NCBI GenBank assembly: GCA_009996515.1
Contig: JAACZV010000030.1
Coordinates: 1-36,198 of the forward strand
Direction: 5' to 3'
DNA from: Comamonadaceae bacterium
Lineage (GTDB): Bacteria; Pseudomonadota; Gammaproteobacteria; Burkholderiales; Burkholderiaceae_C
Length of the DNA stretch: 36,198 nt
Shown: positions 1 to 8,974 of the stretch, piece after piece
Position numbering within the stretch: position 1 is the stretch's first letter
Layout of the letters: each line of letters opens with the position of its first letter
Translations under genes and position numbers: made by a program
Notes under the pieces: generated by a model
What the model was told of the DNA's origin: nothing
The model's database searches: none
Seen by the model: only the letters and a program-made list of their open reading frames with translations

Positions 1-65
1 GCTTCGCCATCCGTGAAGGCGGCCGCACCGTCGGTTCGGGCGTCGTCGCCACGATCCTCGAGTAA
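1..65 (+). CDS. tuf: Elongation factor Tu, C-terminal end (partial)
   Basis: Only the last 20 codons are inside the window; the frame begins at base 3 and stops with TAA at 63-65. The peptide ends GGRTVGSGVVATILE, the conserved C-terminus of bacterial EF-Tu, the GTPase that delivers aminoacyl-tRNA to the ribosome. Its position directly before rpsJ is the usual str-to-S10 junction of Proteobacteria. The rest of the gene lies to the left of the window. Identification rests on this short tail and on context, and both agree. Confidence 0.93.
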   Translation, partial: FAIREGGRTVGSGVVATILE

Positions 66-80
66 TCACGGCGTGACGTG

Positions 81-103
81 CGCCGGGCGGCTGCCGCCCG
101 GCG
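81..103 (+). terminator. Hairpin between tuf and rpsJ
   Basis: A perfect 10-bp GC-rich stem (CGCCGGGCGG / CCGCCCGGCG) closes a 3-base loop in the 66-bp tuf-rpsJ gap. No uridine run follows directly; a short CTCTTT comes about 12 bases later. It may be a weak terminator or attenuator, or a processing or stabilising structure. The stem is seen directly; its role is inference. Confidence 0.45.
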
Positions 104-131
104 TTCACCACCTGCTCTTTAAGGAACCGTC

Positions 132-443
132 ATGCAAAAGCAAAAGATCCGCATCCGCCTGAAGGCGTTTGATTACAAGCTGATCGACCAGTCGGCCCTC
201 GAGATCGTCGAGACCGCCAAGCGCACTGGCGCCATCGTCAAGGGCCCCGTGCCTCTGCCGACGCGCATGGAGCGTTTCGACATCCTGCGTTCGCCGCACG
301 TCAACAAGACCAGCCGCGACCAGTTCGAGATCCGCACCCACCAGCGTCTGATGGACATCGTCGACCCGACCGACAAGACGGTCGACGCCCTGATGAAGCT
401 CGACCTGCCTGCCGGCGTCGACGTCGAAATCAAGCTGCAGTAA
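132..443 (+). CDS. rpsJ: 30S ribosomal protein S10 (NusE)
   Basis: The 103-residue product starts [19 protein letters not shown] and has the normal full length of S10. S10 sits in the head of the 30S subunit and also acts as NusE, contacting NusB and NusG in antitermination. The ATG follows AAGGAACCGTC, a good ribosome binding site. In enteric bacteria rpsJ is the first gene of the S10 operon, directly followed by rplC. Here a 278-bp gap holding a terminator-like hairpin and a promoter separates the two, so rpsJ may be transcribed mainly with tuf. Confidence 0.98.
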   Translation: MQKQKIRIRLKAFDYKLIDQSALEIVETAKRTGAIVKGPVPLPTRMERFDILRSPHVNKTSRDQFEIRTHQRLMDIVDPTDKTVDALMKLDLPAGVDVEIKLQ

Positions 444-474
444 ATCCCCGCGGCCTCCGGGCTGGCGTGATACC

Positions 475-515
475 AAGGCCCCGGTCCTGTCTCGACAGGC
501 CGGGGCCTTGTCTTT
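475..515 (+). terminator. Strong hairpin after rpsJ
   Basis: AAGGCCCCGG at 475-484 pairs perfectly with CCGGGGCCTT at 500-509, and an inner CCTGT/ACAGG pairing tightens the loop. The sequence then reads GTCTTTG, a weak U-tract. It is probably an intrinsic terminator or attenuator lowering read-through from tuf-rpsJ into rplC. The poor U-tract makes termination efficiency uncertain. Confidence 0.65.
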
Positions 516-537
516 GGGGGGATGGTGGGCCTGGTGC

Positions 538-567
538 TTGCATTGGTGCTATCCCGCAGGCTATACT
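538..567 (+). promoter_or_regulatory. Candidate sigma70 promoter for the rplC-rpsQ unit
   Basis: TTGCAT at 538-543 and TATACT at 562-567 are separated by 18 bases. The -10 matches the consensus at five of six positions, the -35 at three. It lies just downstream of the rpsJ hairpin and would give a leader of about 150 nt before rplC. Such a leader could carry feedback control by a ribosomal protein (L4 does this in E. coli), but no homologous structure was identified here. Confidence 0.5.
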
Positions 568-721
568 CGCCAGCTTTCCCGGGTAGACCTGCGTCCGCCT
601 GGGGTTCGCGCAGCGCTGCTTTCACCTCGGTGGTGGCGGTGTTGCAAGGTCAGCCCGGCCAATCGATGTCGGGTGTTCGTAATGGCTTCGGTCGCCCAAG
701 CGGCCGGGGCTGGAGAAAAAC

Positions 722-1393
722 ATGAGTCTGAGCAACCGTCTCGGTTTGCTGGGCCGCAAGGTGGGCATGATGCGCATCTTCACGGACGATGGCGATGCCA
801 TTCCCGTGACGGTGCTGGACGTGTCCAACAACCGCGTGACCCAGGTCAAGACCGAAGAGACCGACGGCTACAGCGCCATCCAGGTGGCGTTCGGTTCGCG
901 CAAAGCCTCGCGCGTGACCAAGCCCGAAGCCGGCCACCTCGCCAAGGCGGGCGTCGAAGCCGGTGAAGTCCTCAAGGAATTCCGCGTCCCCGCCGACGTC
1001 GCCGCCCAATACCAGGCCGGCGCTACCGTCCCGGTGACCCTGTTCGCCACCGGCCAGCTGGTCGACGTGCAAGGCACGTCCATCGGTAAGGGCTACGCAG
1101 GCACCATCAAGCGCCACAACTTCGGTTCGCAGCGTGCCTCGCACGGTAACAGCCGTTCGCACAACGTGCCGGGCTCGATCTCGATGGCGCAAGACCCGGG
1201 CCGTGTGTTCCCGGGCAAGAAGATGACCGGCCACATGGGCGACGAGACCGTCACCACCCAGAACCTGGACATCGTGCGCGTGGACGAAGCCCGTTCGCTG
1301 CTGCTGGTCCGCGGTGCGGTCCCCGGCGCCAAGAACGGCCACGTCGTCGTCCGCCCCGCCGTCAAGGTCAAGATCAAGAAGGGAGCCAACTGA
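722..1393 (+). CDS. rplC: 50S ribosomal protein L3
   Basis: The 223-residue protein begins [20 protein letters not shown] and contains the L3 segment around [20 protein letters not shown], whose extended loop reaches toward the peptidyl transferase centre. L3 is one of the first proteins to bind 23S rRNA and nucleates 50S assembly. Length is normal for the betaproteobacterial form (about 210-225). The start follows GGAGAAAAAC. The stop TGA overlaps the rplD start as ATGATG-type contact at 1391-1395, so the two genes are translationally coupled. Confidence 0.98.
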   Translation: MSLSNRLGLLGRKVGMMRIFTDDGDAIPVTVLDVSNNRVTQVKTEETDGYSAIQVAFGSRKASRVTKPEAGHLAKAGVEAGEVLKEFRVPADVAAQYQAGATVPVTLFATGQLVDVQGTSIGKGYAGTIKRHNFGSQRASHGNSRSHNVPGSISMAQDPGRVFPGKKMTGHMGDETVTTQNLDIVRVDEARSLLLVRGAVPGAKNGHVVVRPAVKVKIKKGAN

Positions 1394-2013
1394 TGCAGCT
1401 CGAGCTCCTGAACGAGCAGGGTCAGGCCACCGCCAAGGTGGACGCGCCTGACACCGTCTTCGCTCGCGACTACAACGAAGCCCTGGTGCACCAGGTCGTC
1501 GTCGCCTTCCAGGCCAATGCCCGTCAAGGCACGCGCGCCCAGAAGGACCGCGAACAGGTCAAGCACTCGACCAAGAAGCCTTTCCGCCAGAAGGGCACCG
1601 GCCGCGCTCGCGCCGGTATGACCTCGTCGCCGCTGTGGCGCGGGGGTGGTCGCATCTTCCCGAACCTGCCTGACGAGAACTTCTCGCACAAGCTGAACAA
1701 GAAGATGTACCGCGCCGGCATGGCTGCGATCCTGTCGCAGCTGGCCCGTGAAGGCCGCCTGGCCGTGGTGGATTCGATCTCGGTCGAAGCCCCCAAGACC
1801 AAGCTGCTGGCCGCGAAGTTCAAGGCCATGGGTCTGGACTCGGTGATGGTCATTGCCGACACCGTGGACGACAACCTGGCGCTGGCCTCGCGCAACCTGG
1901 CCAACGTGCTGGTCGTCGAGCCGCGCTACGCCGACCCCCTGTCGCTGGTCTTCTACAAGAAGGTGCTGGTGACCAAGGCTGCGGTCGAGCAACTCAAGGA
2001 GATGCTGGCATGA
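1393..2013 (+). CDS. rplD: 50S ribosomal protein L4
   Basis: The 206-residue product has the L4 hallmark loop with [19 protein letters not shown], which lines the polypeptide exit tunnel beside L22. L4 is the classic autogenous repressor of the S10 operon in gammaproteobacteria. Whether it acts on the long leader upstream of rplC here cannot be told from sequence. The start overlaps the rplC stop by one base, and the stop overlaps the rplW start as ATGA, so translation is coupled on both sides. Confidence 0.98.
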   Translation: MQLELLNEQGQATAKVDAPDTVFARDYNEALVHQVVVAFQANARQGTRAQKDREQVKHSTKKPFRQKGTGRARAGMTSSPLWRGGGRIFPNLPDENFSHKLNKKMYRAGMAAILSQLAREGRLAVVDSISVEAPKTKLLAAKFKAMGLDSVMVIADTVDDNLALASRNLANVLVVEPRYADPLSLVFYKKVLVTKAAVEQLKEMLA

Positions 2014-2324
2014 GCGCCCCCAAGTATTCCGAAGGCCGTCTGGCCTCCGTGCTGCTCGCGCCCATCGTGTCCGAGAAGGCCACGCAAGTCGCCGAGAAGC
2101 ACAACCAGGTGCTGTTCAAGGTCCTGCGCGACGCCACCAAGCCCGAGATCAAGGCCGCTGTTGAACTGATGTTCAAGGTCGAGGTCGAGTCGGTCAGCGT
2201 GGTGAACGTGAAGGGCAAGGCCAAGCGCTTCGGCGGCCGTGCCGGTCGCCGTGACCACGTCAAGAAGGCCTATGTGGCCCTCAAGGCCGGTCAAGAGCTC
2301 AATTTCTCCGGGGAGGCCGCGTAA
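2010..2324 (+). CDS. rplW: 50S ribosomal protein L23
   Basis: The 104-residue protein carries typical L23 features ([20 protein letters not shown] near the start, [19 protein letters not shown] near the end). L23 lies at the tunnel exit and docks trigger factor and the signal recognition particle. It overlaps rplD by four bases (ATGA), and rplB starts directly after its stop with no gap. Length is normal for the family. Confidence 0.97.
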   Translation: MSAPKYSEGRLASVLLAPIVSEKATQVAEKHNQVLFKVLRDATKPEIKAAVELMFKVEVESVSVVNVKGKAKRFGGRAGRRDHVKKAYVALKAGQELNFSGEAA

Positions 2325-3149
2325 ATGGCCATCGTCAAAGTCAAGCCCACTTCGCCCGGCCGCCGTGGCGTCGTCAAGGTGGTGCACAAGCACCTGCACA
2401 AGGGCGCGCCCCATGCAGCTCTGCTTGAGCCGCAGATCCAGAACGCCGGCCGTAACAACAACGGTCACATCACGATTCGCCACAAGGGCGGTGGTCACAA
2501 GCACCACTACCGCGTGGTCGACTTCAAGCGCAACAAGGACGGCATCCCGGCCAAGGTCGAGACCATCGAGTACGACCCCAACCGCACCGCCCACATCGCG
2601 CTGGTGTGCTACGCCGACGGTGAGCGCCGCTACGTGATCGCCCCGCGCGGTCTGGAAGTCGGCGCGACCATCCTGAGCGGTGCCGAGGCGCCGATCAAGG
2701 CCGGCAACACGCTGCCCATCCGCAACATCCCGGTGGGTTCGACCATCCACTGCATCGAGCTGCTGCCCGGCAAGGGCGCCCAGATGATCCGTTCGGCCGG
2801 CACCTCTGCCGTCCTGATGGCTCGTGAAGGCGTCTATGCCCAGGTCCGCCTGCGCTCCGGCGAAGTCCGCCGCGTGCACATCGACTGCCGCGCCACCATC
2901 GGTGAAGTGAGCAACGAAGAGCACAGCCTGCGTCAGTACGGCAAGGCCGGTGCGATCCGCTGGAAGGGTGTCCGCCCGACCGTCCGCGGCGTCGCGATGA
3001 ACCCGGTGGATCACCCGCACGGTGGTGGCGAAGGCCGCACCGGCGAGGGTCAGGTCCCCGTCTCGCCCTGGAACACCATGACCAAGGGCTATCGCACTCG
3101 CAACAACAAGCGCACGCAGACGTTCATCGTCTCGCGTCGCAAGAAGTAA
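2325..3149 (+). CDS. rplB: 50S ribosomal protein L2
   Basis: The 274-residue product is full-length L2, needed for subunit association and peptidyl transfer. The conserved C-terminal stretch [15 protein letters not shown] contains the histidine known from E. coli L2 to be essential near the peptidyl transferase centre. The start abuts the rplW stop. A spacer of about 10 bases leads to rpsS. Nothing unusual is visible. Confidence 0.98.
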   Translation: MAIVKVKPTSPGRRGVVKVVHKHLHKGAPHAALLEPQIQNAGRNNNGHITIRHKGGGHKHHYRVVDFKRNKDGIPAKVETIEYDPNRTAHIALVCYADGERRYVIAPRGLEVGATILSGAEAPIKAGNTLPIRNIPVGSTIHCIELLPGKGAQMIRSAGTSAVLMAREGVYAQVRLRSGEVRRVHIDCRATIGEVSNEEHSLRQYGKAGAIRWKGVRPTVRGVAMNPVDHPHGGGEGRTGEGQVPVSPWNTMTKGYRTRNNKRTQTFIVSRRKK

Positions 3150-3159
3150 GGGCTAGGCC

Positions 3160-3438
3160 ATGACTCGTTCGCTGAAGAAAGGCCCCTTCGTTGACCACCA
3201 CCTGCAGGCCAAGGTCGACAAGGCAGTTGCCAACAAGGACAAGAAGCCCATCAAGACTTGGTCGCGTCGCTCGACGATCCTGCCCGAGTTCATCGGTCTG
3301 ACGATCGCCGTGCACAACGGCAAGCAGCACGTGCCGGTCTATGTGTCTGACCAGATGGTCGGCCACAAGCTGGGTGAATTCGCACTGACCCGCACCTTCA
3401 AGGGCCACCCGGCCGACAAGAAGGCCGGGAAGAAGTAA
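3160..3438 (+). CDS. rpsS: 30S ribosomal protein S19
   Basis: The 92-residue protein begins [15 protein letters not shown] and contains [20 protein letters not shown], diagnostic of S19. S19 sits in the 30S head, contacts S13 and lies near the A-site tRNA. It lies 10 bp after rplB and 12 bp before rplV within the same co-directional cluster. Length is that of the family. Confidence 0.98.
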   Translation: MTRSLKKGPFVDHHLQAKVDKAVANKDKKPIKTWSRRSTILPEFIGLTIAVHNGKQHVPVYVSDQMVGHKLGEFALTRTFKGHPADKKAGKK

Positions 3439-3450
3439 GGACTAGAGACG

Positions 3451-3780
3451 ATGGAAACCAAAGCAATCGTCCGTGGCGTCCGCCTGTCGTGTGACAAGGG
3501 CCGCCTCGTGGCCGACATGATCCGCGGCAAGAAGGTGGATCACGCCCTCAACATCCTGACCTTCACCCAGAAGAAGGCGGCCCTGATCATCAAGAAGGCG
3601 CTGGAAAGCGCCATCGCCAACGCCGAGCACAACGACGGCGCTGACATCGATGAACTCAAGGTCACCTCGATCTACGTCGAACAGGGTGCCACGCTGAAGC
3701 GCTTCTCGGCTCGCGCCAAGGGCCGCGGCAACCGCATCAGCAAGCCCACGTGCCACATCTTCGTGGCCGTCGGCAACTAA
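3451..3780 (+). CDS. rplV: 50S ribosomal protein L22
   Basis: The 109-residue protein starts [20 protein letters not shown] and ends with the L22 signature region ([20 protein letters not shown]), the beta-hairpin that lines the exit tunnel and where macrolide resistance mutations arise in other species. Normal length (about 110). It lies in the S10 cluster, 15 bp before rpsC. Confidence 0.98.
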   Translation: METKAIVRGVRLSCDKGRLVADMIRGKKVDHALNILTFTQKKAALIIKKALESAIANAEHNDGADIDELKVTSIYVEQGATLKRFSARAKGRGNRISKPTCHIFVAVGN

Positions 3781-3795
3781 GGCGTTAGGAAGACT

Positions 3796-4656
3796 ATGGG
3801 ACAGAAAATCCATCCGGTTGGCTTCCGCCTGCCTGTCACCCGTAACTGGGCTTCGCGCTGGTACGCGAACAACCAGAACTTCGCCAGCATGCTGGCCGAG
3901 GATCTGCAGGTTCGCGACTACCTGAAGGGCAAGCTCAAGAACGCCGCTGTTTCGCGCATCCTGATCGAGCGTCCCGCCAAGAACGCCCGCATCACGATCT
4001 TCTCGGCTCGCCCGGGCGTCGTGATCGGCAAGAAGGGTGAGGACATCGAAGCGCTGAAGGCTGAGCTGACCAAGCGTCTGGGCGTGCCCGTCGCCGTCAA
4101 CATCGAAGAAGTGCGCAAGCCCGAAGTCGATGCCCAGCTGATCGCCGACTCGATCACGCAGCAGCTCGAGAAGCGCATCATGTTCCGCCGCGCCATGAAG
4201 CGCGCGATGCAGAACGCCATGCGTCTGGGTGCCCAGGGCATCAAGATCATGAGCGCCGGTCGTCTGAACGGCATCGAAATCGCTCGCACCGAGTGGTATC
4301 GCGAAGGTCGTGTGCCCCTGCACACCCTGAAGGCCGACATCGACTACGGCTTCTCGGAAGCCAAGACCACCTATGGCGTCATCGGCGTCAAGGTCTGGGT
4401 CTACCGCGGTGACCGTCTGGCCAATGGCGAGGCCCCCGTCATCAACACCCCCGCTGGCGCCGAAGACGATCGTCGCCCGCGCCGTAACGCCCGTCCGGGC
4501 GCTCCCGGTGGCCGTGGCCGTCCGGGTGGCGACCGTGGCCCGCGTGACGGAGCAGACCAGCCCGCTGCCGCCGCCCCCGCGGGCGACGCAGCCAAGCCCG
4601 CCGGCAAGCGCGTGATCCGCAAGGCTCCCGCCGCCGGTGAGGCCAAAGGAGAATAA
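3796..4656 (+). CDS. rpsC: 30S ribosomal protein S3 with long C-terminal tail
   Basis: The 286-residue product has the N-terminal KH domain ([18 protein letters not shown] carries the nucleic-acid-binding GxxG-like loop) and the conserved S3 C-terminal domain through about residue 210. E. coli S3 has 233 residues. Here a tail of about 65 residues rich in Gly, Arg, Pro and Ala follows, likely disordered and basic in its first half. S3 forms the mRNA entry channel with S4 and S5. Long tails on S3 are common in Burkholderiales, but this one is worth noting. The stop is three bases before rplP. Confidence 0.97.
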   Translation: MGQKIHPVGFRLPVTRNWASRWYANNQNFASMLAEDLQVRDYLKGKLKNAAVSRILIERPAKNARITIFSARPGVVIGKKGEDIEALKAELTKRLGVPVAVNIEEVRKPEVDAQLIADSITQQLEKRIMFRRAMKRAMQNAMRLGAQGIKIMSAGRLNGIEIARTEWYREGRVPLHTLKADIDYGFSEAKTTYGVIGVKVWVYRGDRLANGEAPVINTPAGAEDDRRPRRNARPGAPGGRGRPGGDRGPRDGADQPAAAAPAGDAAKPAGKRVIRKAPAAGEAKGE

Positions 4657-4658
4657 AC

Positions 4659-5075
4659 ATGCTGCAACCTAATCGTCGCAAGTACCGCAAGGAGCAGAAG
4701 GGCCGCAACACCGGTGTTGCGACCCGTGGCGCCGCGGTGTCTTTCGGTGACTTCGGCCTGAAGGCCACGGAGCGCGGCCGCTTGACGGCCCGCCAGATCG
4801 AAGCGGCTCGCCGCGCGATCTCGCGCCACATCAAGCGTGGCGGCCGGATCTTCATCCGCATCTTCCCGGACAAGCCCATCTCGCAGAAGCCCGCCGAAGT
4901 CCGTATGGGTAACGGCAAGGGCAACCCGGAGTACTACGTGGCTGAGATCCAGCCCGGCAAGGTGCTCTACGAGATCAATGGCGTTCCCGAGCAGCTCGCT
5001 CGCGAGGCGTTCACGCTGGCCGCTGCCAAGCTGCCGCTGCGTTGCACCTTCGTGGCCCGCCAGGTCGGTACCTGA
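4659..5075 (+). CDS. rplP: 50S ribosomal protein L16
   Basis: The 138-residue protein begins [20 protein letters not shown] and has the typical L16 core ([20 protein letters not shown]). L16 organises the A-site region of the 50S subunit and binds late in assembly. The arginine in the segment around [13 protein letters not shown] matches the site hydroxylated in E. coli, though modification cannot be inferred. Length and place between rpsC and rpmC are normal. The start has the site AAAGGAG nearby. Confidence 0.98.
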   Translation: MLQPNRRKYRKEQKGRNTGVATRGAAVSFGDFGLKATERGRLTARQIEAARRAISRHIKRGGRIFIRIFPDKPISQKPAEVRMGNGKGNPEYYVAEIQPGKVLYEINGVPEQLAREAFTLAAAKLPLRCTFVARQVGT

Positions 5076-5086
5076 GGAAGCACACC

Positions 5087-5287
5087 ATGAAAGCATCTGA
5101 ACTCCGCGCCAAGGACGTCGCTGCCCTCGAGAAGGAAGTGACCGACCTGCTGAAGGCCCACTTCGGCCTGCGCATGCAAAAGGCTACTCAGCAGCTGACC
5201 AACCACAGCCAGCTGGGCAAGACCCGCCGCGACATCGCTCGTGCCAAGACCATCCTGGCCGAGAAGAAGAAGGAGGCCACGAAATGA
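5087..5287 (+). CDS. rpmC: 50S ribosomal protein L29
   Basis: A 66-residue protein starting [18 protein letters not shown], two predicted antiparallel helices as in L29, which lies beside L23 at the tunnel exit. An in-frame upstream start at 5042 would add 15 residues inside rplP; the ATG at 5087, after TGAGGAAGCACACC, gives the family length and is preferred. The stop overlaps the rpsQ start (ATGA at 5284-5287). Confidence 0.96.
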   Translation: MKASELRAKDVAALEKEVTDLLKAHFGLRMQKATQQLTNHSQLGKTRRDIARAKTILAEKKKEATK

Positions 5288-5553
5288 CTGAGGCCCAAGT
5301 GAAGAACACCCGCACCCTGGTGGGTCGCGTGGTCAGCGACAAGCGTGCCAAGACGGTCACCGTCCTGGTCGAGCGTCGCGCCAAGCACGAGCTCTACGGC
5401 AAGATCGTGGCCCGTTCCCGCAAGTACCACGCCCACGACGAAAAGGGCGAGTACAAGATGGGCGACATCGTCGAGATCAGCGAAGGTCGTCCGATCTCCA
5501 AGACCAAGAGCTGGGTCGTGACCCGCCTGGTCGAGAAGGCCGACATCGTCTAA
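5284..5553 (+). CDS. rpsQ: 30S ribosomal protein S17
   Basis: The 89-residue product is an OB-fold S17 ([20 protein letters not shown], then [15 protein letters not shown]), a primary binder of 16S rRNA in the 30S body. It overlaps rpmC by four bases. A strong intrinsic terminator follows 27 bp after the stop, so this is the last gene of the rplC-rpsQ transcription unit. In E. coli the S10 operon also ends with rpsQ. Confidence 0.97.
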   Translation: MTEAQVKNTRTLVGRVVSDKRAKTVTVLVERRAKHELYGKIVARSRKYHAHDEKGEYKMGDIVEISEGRPISKTKSWVVTRLVEKADIV

Positions 5554-5579
5554 AGACGCCGGTCTCATGACCGCTGCAC

Positions 5580-5618
5580 AACCGGCGCGCTGGGCAACTG
5601 GCGGGCCGGTTTTTTATT
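5580..5618 (+). terminator. Intrinsic terminator of the S10 operon
   Basis: AACCGGC at 5580-5586 pairs with GCCGGTT at 5605-5611, with further GC pairing possible inside, followed by TTTTATTG. Stem plus U-tract make a convincing Rho-independent terminator. It separates rpsQ from the peroxiredoxin gene. Confidence 0.88.
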
Positions 5619-5646
5619 GTCCGAACATTCAACCAGGAGCGACATC

Positions 5647-6156
5647 ATGATCAAGATCGGCGACAAGCTGCCCGCCTGCAGCCTGCAGGAGTTCATCGAA
5701 GTGGAGGGCCAGGGCTGCTCGCTCGGCCCCAACAGCTTCGACATCGAGAAGGCCACGGCCGGCAAGACCATCGTCATCTTCGGCCTGCCCGGTGCCTACA
5801 CGCCAACCTGCTCGGCCAAGCACGTGCCCGGCTATGTCGAGTCGGCCGAAGCGCTGAAGGCGGCCGGCGTCGACGAGATCTGGTGCGTGTCCGTCAACGA
5901 CGCCTTCGTCATGGGCGCCTGGGGGCGGGAACTGAAGACGGCCGGCAAGGTCCGCATGATGGCCGACGGCAGCGCCGCCTTTGCCCAGGCCACCGGCCTG
6001 ACGCTGGACCTGACGGCCAAGGGCATGGGCCTGCGCTCGCAGCGCTACTCCATGCTCGTCAAGGATGGCGTCGTCAAGACGCTGAACATCGAGGGCCCTG
6101 GCAAGTTCGAGGTCAGCGACGCTGCCACCATGCTGGGCCAGGTCAAGGCGGCCTGA
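5647..6156 (+). CDS. Peroxiredoxin of the Prx5 family
   Basis: The 169-residue thioredoxin-fold protein has the Prx5 active-site motif PGAYTPTCS, with the peroxidatic cysteine at Cys55, Thr52 as partner and Arg133 (in SQRYSMLVKDG) as the conserved arginine. It would reduce hydrogen peroxide or alkyl hydroperoxides in the cytoplasm. Other cysteines are Cys11, Cys24 and Cys80; none matches the C-terminal resolving cysteine of human PRDX5, so a 1-Cys mechanism using glutathione or glutaredoxin is possible. The start at 5647 follows CCAGGAGCGACATC; an in-frame start at 5617 would lie in the terminator and is rejected. The gene sits between a terminator and the rplN promoter, an intruder within the ribosomal locus. 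Confidence 0.9.
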   Translation: MIKIGDKLPACSLQEFIEVEGQGCSLGPNSFDIEKATAGKTIVIFGLPGAYTPTCSAKHVPGYVESAEALKAAGVDEIWCVSVNDAFVMGAWGRELKTAGKVRMMADGSAAFAQATGLTLDLTAKGMGLRSQRYSMLVKDGVVKTLNIEGPGKFEVSDAATMLGQVKAA

Positions 6157-6218
6157 GCCATCTGACGAAGTGCCGCGGGGCCTGCGCGCCGGGCCTCGCA
6201 AAAACTTCAGCGCAGGCA

Positions 6219-6248
6219 TTGACGCCCCAAGGGTTCTCACTGCATAAT
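6219..6248 (+). promoter_or_regulatory. Strong sigma70-like promoter upstream of rplN (spc operon)
   Basis: TTGACG at 6219-6224 and CATAAT at 6243-6248, 18 bases apart, each match the consensus at five of six positions. It lies in the 266-bp gap between the peroxiredoxin gene and rplN, giving a leader of about 165 nt. A GC-rich imperfect stem around 6175-6200 precedes it and could end transcription of the peroxiredoxin gene weakly. This is the likely spc-type promoter. Confidence 0.72.
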
Positions 6249-6422
6249 GCGCAGCTTCGCCGAATGCCAGCGCTTCCTGCCACGCAGGGGCCCCAAGCTG
6301 GCTTCGGATCCGCCCTCAACCGTTGGGCAGCAAAGGCGCAAGTCGCCGGAGTTGTCTGACTTACGGGCCCAAGACTGACCGACGCGTGGTTCGCCACAAC
6401 TCGGGGCAAGTTGGGGACAGAC

Positions 6423-6791
6423 ATGATCCAAATGCAATCGCGGCTTGATGTCGCGGACAACACTGGCGCGAAGTCCGTTCAGTGCATCAAGGTGCTGGGC
6501 GGCTCCAAGCGTCGCTATGCACACATTGGCGACATCATCAAGGTCAGCATCAAAGAAGCTGCGCCGCGTGGTCGCGTGAAGAAGGGCGAGGTCTACAGCG
6601 CCGTGGTCGTTCGCACTGCCAAGGGTGTGCGCCGCCAGGACGGCTCGCTCGTCAAGTTCGACGGCAACGCCGCCGTGCTGCTCAACGCCAAGCTGGAGCC
6701 CATCGGCACCCGCATCTTCGGCCCGGTCACGCGTGAACTGCGTACCGAGCGCTTCATGAAGATCGTGTCGCTGGCGCCCGAGGTGCTCTGA
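6423..6791 (+). CDS. rplN: 50S ribosomal protein L14
   Basis: The 122-residue product begins [20 protein letters not shown] and has the usual L14 length. L14 forms an intersubunit bridge with 16S rRNA and is the docking site of the silencing factor RsfS. The upstream in-frame ATG at 6411 would add four residues (MGTD); the start at 6423 matches the family. It opens the spc operon and follows the strong promoter at 6219-6248. Confidence 0.98.
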   Translation: MIQMQSRLDVADNTGAKSVQCIKVLGGSKRRYAHIGDIIKVSIKEAAPRGRVKKGEVYSAVVVRTAKGVRRQDGSLVKFDGNAAVLLNAKLEPIGTRIFGPVTRELRTERFMKIVSLAPEVL

Positions 6792-6814
6792 GCCCCCACT
6801 GTCTGAGGTAAGCC

Positions 6815-7129
6815 ATGAACAAGATCCGTACCGGCGACCAGGTCATCGTGTTGACCGGCCGCGACAAGGGCAAGCGCGGCACCGTGTCCGCGCGCGCTGA
6901 TGCCGACCACGTGGTGGTCGAGGGCGTCAACGTCGTGAAGAAGCACGTCAAGCCCAATCCCATGAAGGGCACCACCGGCGGCGTCGTCGACAAGACCATG
7001 CCCATCCATCAATCCAACGTGGCGATCTTCAACGCCGCTTCCGGCAAGGCCGATCGCGTGGGCGTCAAGCTCGTCGACGGCAAGCGGGTGCGCGTCTACA
7101 AGTCGACCGGCGAAGAGATCAAGGCTTAA
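6815..7129 (+). CDS. rplX: 50S ribosomal protein L24
   Basis: The 104-residue protein begins [20 protein letters not shown], a KOW motif as in L24, an assembly initiator of the 50S subunit. The start follows TGAGGTAAGCC. Length is typical. It lies 23 bp after rplN and 10 bp before rplE. Confidence 0.97.
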   Translation: MNKIRTGDQVIVLTGRDKGKRGTVSARADADHVVVEGVNVVKKHVKPNPMKGTTGGVVDKTMPIHQSNVAIFNAASGKADRVGVKLVDGKRVRVYKSTGEEIKA

Positions 7130-7139
7130 GAGGTCCGAC

Positions 7140-7679
7140 ATGGCTCGTCTGCAAACGCATTACCGCGAAAAAATCGTGCCCGGCCTGACCGAAAAGTTTG
7201 GCTACAAGTCGGTCATGGAAGTGCCCCGCATCACCAAGATCACGCTCAACATGGGCGTGAGCGAGGCGGTCGCGGACAAGAAGGTCATGGACCACGCCGT
7301 GAGCGACCTGACCAAGATCGCCGGCCAGAAGCCCGTGGTCACGAAGTCCAAGAAGGCCATCGCCGGCTTCAAGATCCGCGACAACGTGCCCATCGGCGCG
7401 ATGGTCACGCTGCGCGGCGTCCAGATGTACGAATTCCTGGACCGCTTCGTGACGATCGCGCTGCCGCGCGTTCGTGACTTCCGTGGTATCTCCGGCCGTT
7501 CGTTCGACGGTCGCGGCAACTACAACATCGGCGTCAAAGAGCAAATCATCTTCCCCGAGATCGAGTACGACAAGGTGGATGCTCTGCGTGGTCTGAACAT
7601 CAGCATCACGACGACTGCCAAGACGGACGACGAAGCCAAGGCGCTGCTGGCTGCGTTCAAGTTTCCGTTCAAGAACTGA
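7140..7679 (+). CDS. rplE: 50S ribosomal protein L5
   Basis: The 179-residue protein has classic L5 segments ([17 protein letters not shown] and [20 protein letters not shown]). L5 binds 5S rRNA with L18 and L25 and contacts P-site tRNA and S13. Length is standard. The start follows AGAGGTCCGAC. rpsN begins 8 bp after its stop. Confidence 0.98.
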   Translation: MARLQTHYREKIVPGLTEKFGYKSVMEVPRITKITLNMGVSEAVADKKVMDHAVSDLTKIAGQKPVVTKSKKAIAGFKIRDNVPIGAMVTLRGVQMYEFLDRFVTIALPRVRDFRGISGRSFDGRGNYNIGVKEQIIFPEIEYDKVDALRGLNISITTTAKTDDEAKALLAAFKFPFKN

Positions 7680-7687
7680 GGTGAATC

Positions 7688-7993
7688 GTGGCAAAACTCT
7701 CGATCAAACAACGTGAGCTGAAGCGCGAGGCGCTCGTCGCCAAGTTCGCCAAGAAGTACGCCGAGCTCAAGGCCATCATCGACGACAGCAAGAAGTCCGA
7801 GGAAGAGCGCTACGCCGCCCGCCTCGAGCTGCAAAAGCTGCCCCGCAACGCCTACCCCAGCCGCCTGCGCAACCGCTGCGAGCTGACCGGTCGTCCGCGT
7901 GGCACCTTCCGCAAGTTCGGCCTGGCCCGTAACAAGATCCGTGAACTGGCCTTCAAGGGCGACATCCCCGGTGTCGTCAAGGCCAGCTGGTAA
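7688..7993 (+). CDS. rpsN: 30S ribosomal protein S14 (zinc-free form)
   Basis: The 101-residue product is the long zinc-independent S14: it lacks the CxxC pairs of the short form and ends with the conserved [20 protein letters not shown] and GVVKASW. It sits in the 30S head. The start is GTG at 7688, with TGAGGTGAATC as the binding site; no ATG gives the family N-terminus MAKLSIKQ. Place between rplE and rpsH is canonical. Confidence 0.97.
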   Translation: MAKLSIKQRELKREALVAKFAKKYAELKAIIDDSKKSEEERYAARLELQKLPRNAYPSRLRNRCELTGRPRGTFRKFGLARNKIRELAFKGDIPGVVKASW

Positions 7994-8016
7994 TCGGCTG
8001 ATAGGAGAAATCGCAA

Positions 8017-8412
8017 ATGAGCATGAGTGATCCCATCGCCGATATGCTGACCCGCATCCGCAACGCGCAGATCGTCGAAAAGACCAGCGTTGCCATGCCG
8101 TCGTCCAAGCTGAAGGTGGCGATTGCCAAGGTCCTGAAGGACGAAGGCTATATCGACGACTTCGCCGTGCGTGGCGAAGCCGCCCGTCCGGAGCTGGAAA
8201 TCTCGCTGAAGTACTACGCTGGCCGTCCGGTCATCGAACGTATCGAGCGCGTCAGCCGCCCCGGTCTGCGCATCTACAAGGGCCGCCACGACATTCCCCA
8301 GGTCATGAACGGCCTGGGCGTGGCGATCGTCACGACCCCGCAAGGCGTCATGACGGACCGCAAGGCTCGCGCTGCCGGTATCGGCGGCGAAGTCCTCTGC
8401 TACGTCGCCTAA
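8017..8412 (+). CDS. rpsH: 30S ribosomal protein S8
   Basis: The 131-residue protein begins [18 protein letters not shown], the usual Burkholderiales S8 start, and ends with the conserved [11 protein letters not shown]8 binds helix 21 of 16S rRNA and in E. coli represses the spc operon by binding a similar structure near rplE. Whether such a mimic exists here was not resolved by eye. The start follows TAGGAGAAATCGCAA. Confidence 0.98.
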   Translation: MSMSDPIADMLTRIRNAQIVEKTSVAMPSSKLKVAIAKVLKDEGYIDDFAVRGEAARPELEISLKYYAGRPVIERIERVSRPGLRIYKGRHDIPQVMNGLGVAIVTTPQGVMTDRKARAAGIGGEVLCYVA

Positions 8413-8429
8413 GCGAAGGAGTAGGAACA

Positions 8430-8963
8430 ATGTCCCGCGTTGGAAAAATGCCGGTCGTCCTCCCGCAAGGCGTGGATGTCTCGGTCTCCGCTGACACGAT
8501 CAGCGTCAAGGGTTCGCTCGGCACGCTGGTGCGTCCGGCGAACGGCCTTGTCACCGTCAAGAACGAAGCCGGCAAGCTGAGCTTCGTGCCCGCCAACGAA
8601 TCGGCCGAGGCCGATGCAATGAGCGGCACGATGCGCGCGCTGGTGGCCAACATGGTCAACGGCGTCAGCAAGGGTTTCGAGCGCAAGCTGAACCTGGTTG
8701 GCGTGGGTTTCCGTGCCCAGGCCCAAGGCCAGAAGCTCAACCTGCAGATCGGCTTCTCTCACCCCGTGGTGAAGGACATGCCGGCCGGCATCAAGGTCGA
8801 GTGCCCCACCCAGACCGAAATCATCATCAAGGGCGCCGACCGCCAGGTCGTCGGCCAGGTCGCTGCCGAGGTGCGCGCCTTCCGTCCTCCCGAGCCTTAC
8901 AAGGGCAAGGGCATCCGTTATTCGGATGAGAAGGTCATCCTCAAAGAGACCAAGAAGAAGTAA
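8430..8963 (+). CDS. rplF: 50S ribosomal protein L6
   Basis: The 177-residue protein begins [19 protein letters not shown] and ends with the conserved [20 protein letters not shown], two repeated alpha/beta domains near the GTPase-associated centre. Normal length. The start follows AAGGAGTAGGAACA. It lies 17 bp after rpsH and 11 bp before rplR. Confidence 0.98.
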   Translation: MSRVGKMPVVLPQGVDVSVSADTISVKGSLGTLVRPANGLVTVKNEAGKLSFVPANESAEADAMSGTMRALVANMVNGVSKGFERKLNLVGVGFRAQAQGQKLNLQIGFSHPVVKDMPAGIKVECPTQTEIIIKGADRQVVGQVAAEVRAFRPPEPYKGKGIRYSDEKVILKETKKK

Positions 8964-8974
8964 GGAGCCGCGCC

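Noticed and set aside
6170-6205. Terminator after the peroxiredoxin gene
   Set aside because: An imperfect GC-rich stem is present but is followed by an A-run rather than a T-run on the plus strand, so it was not listed as a terminator.
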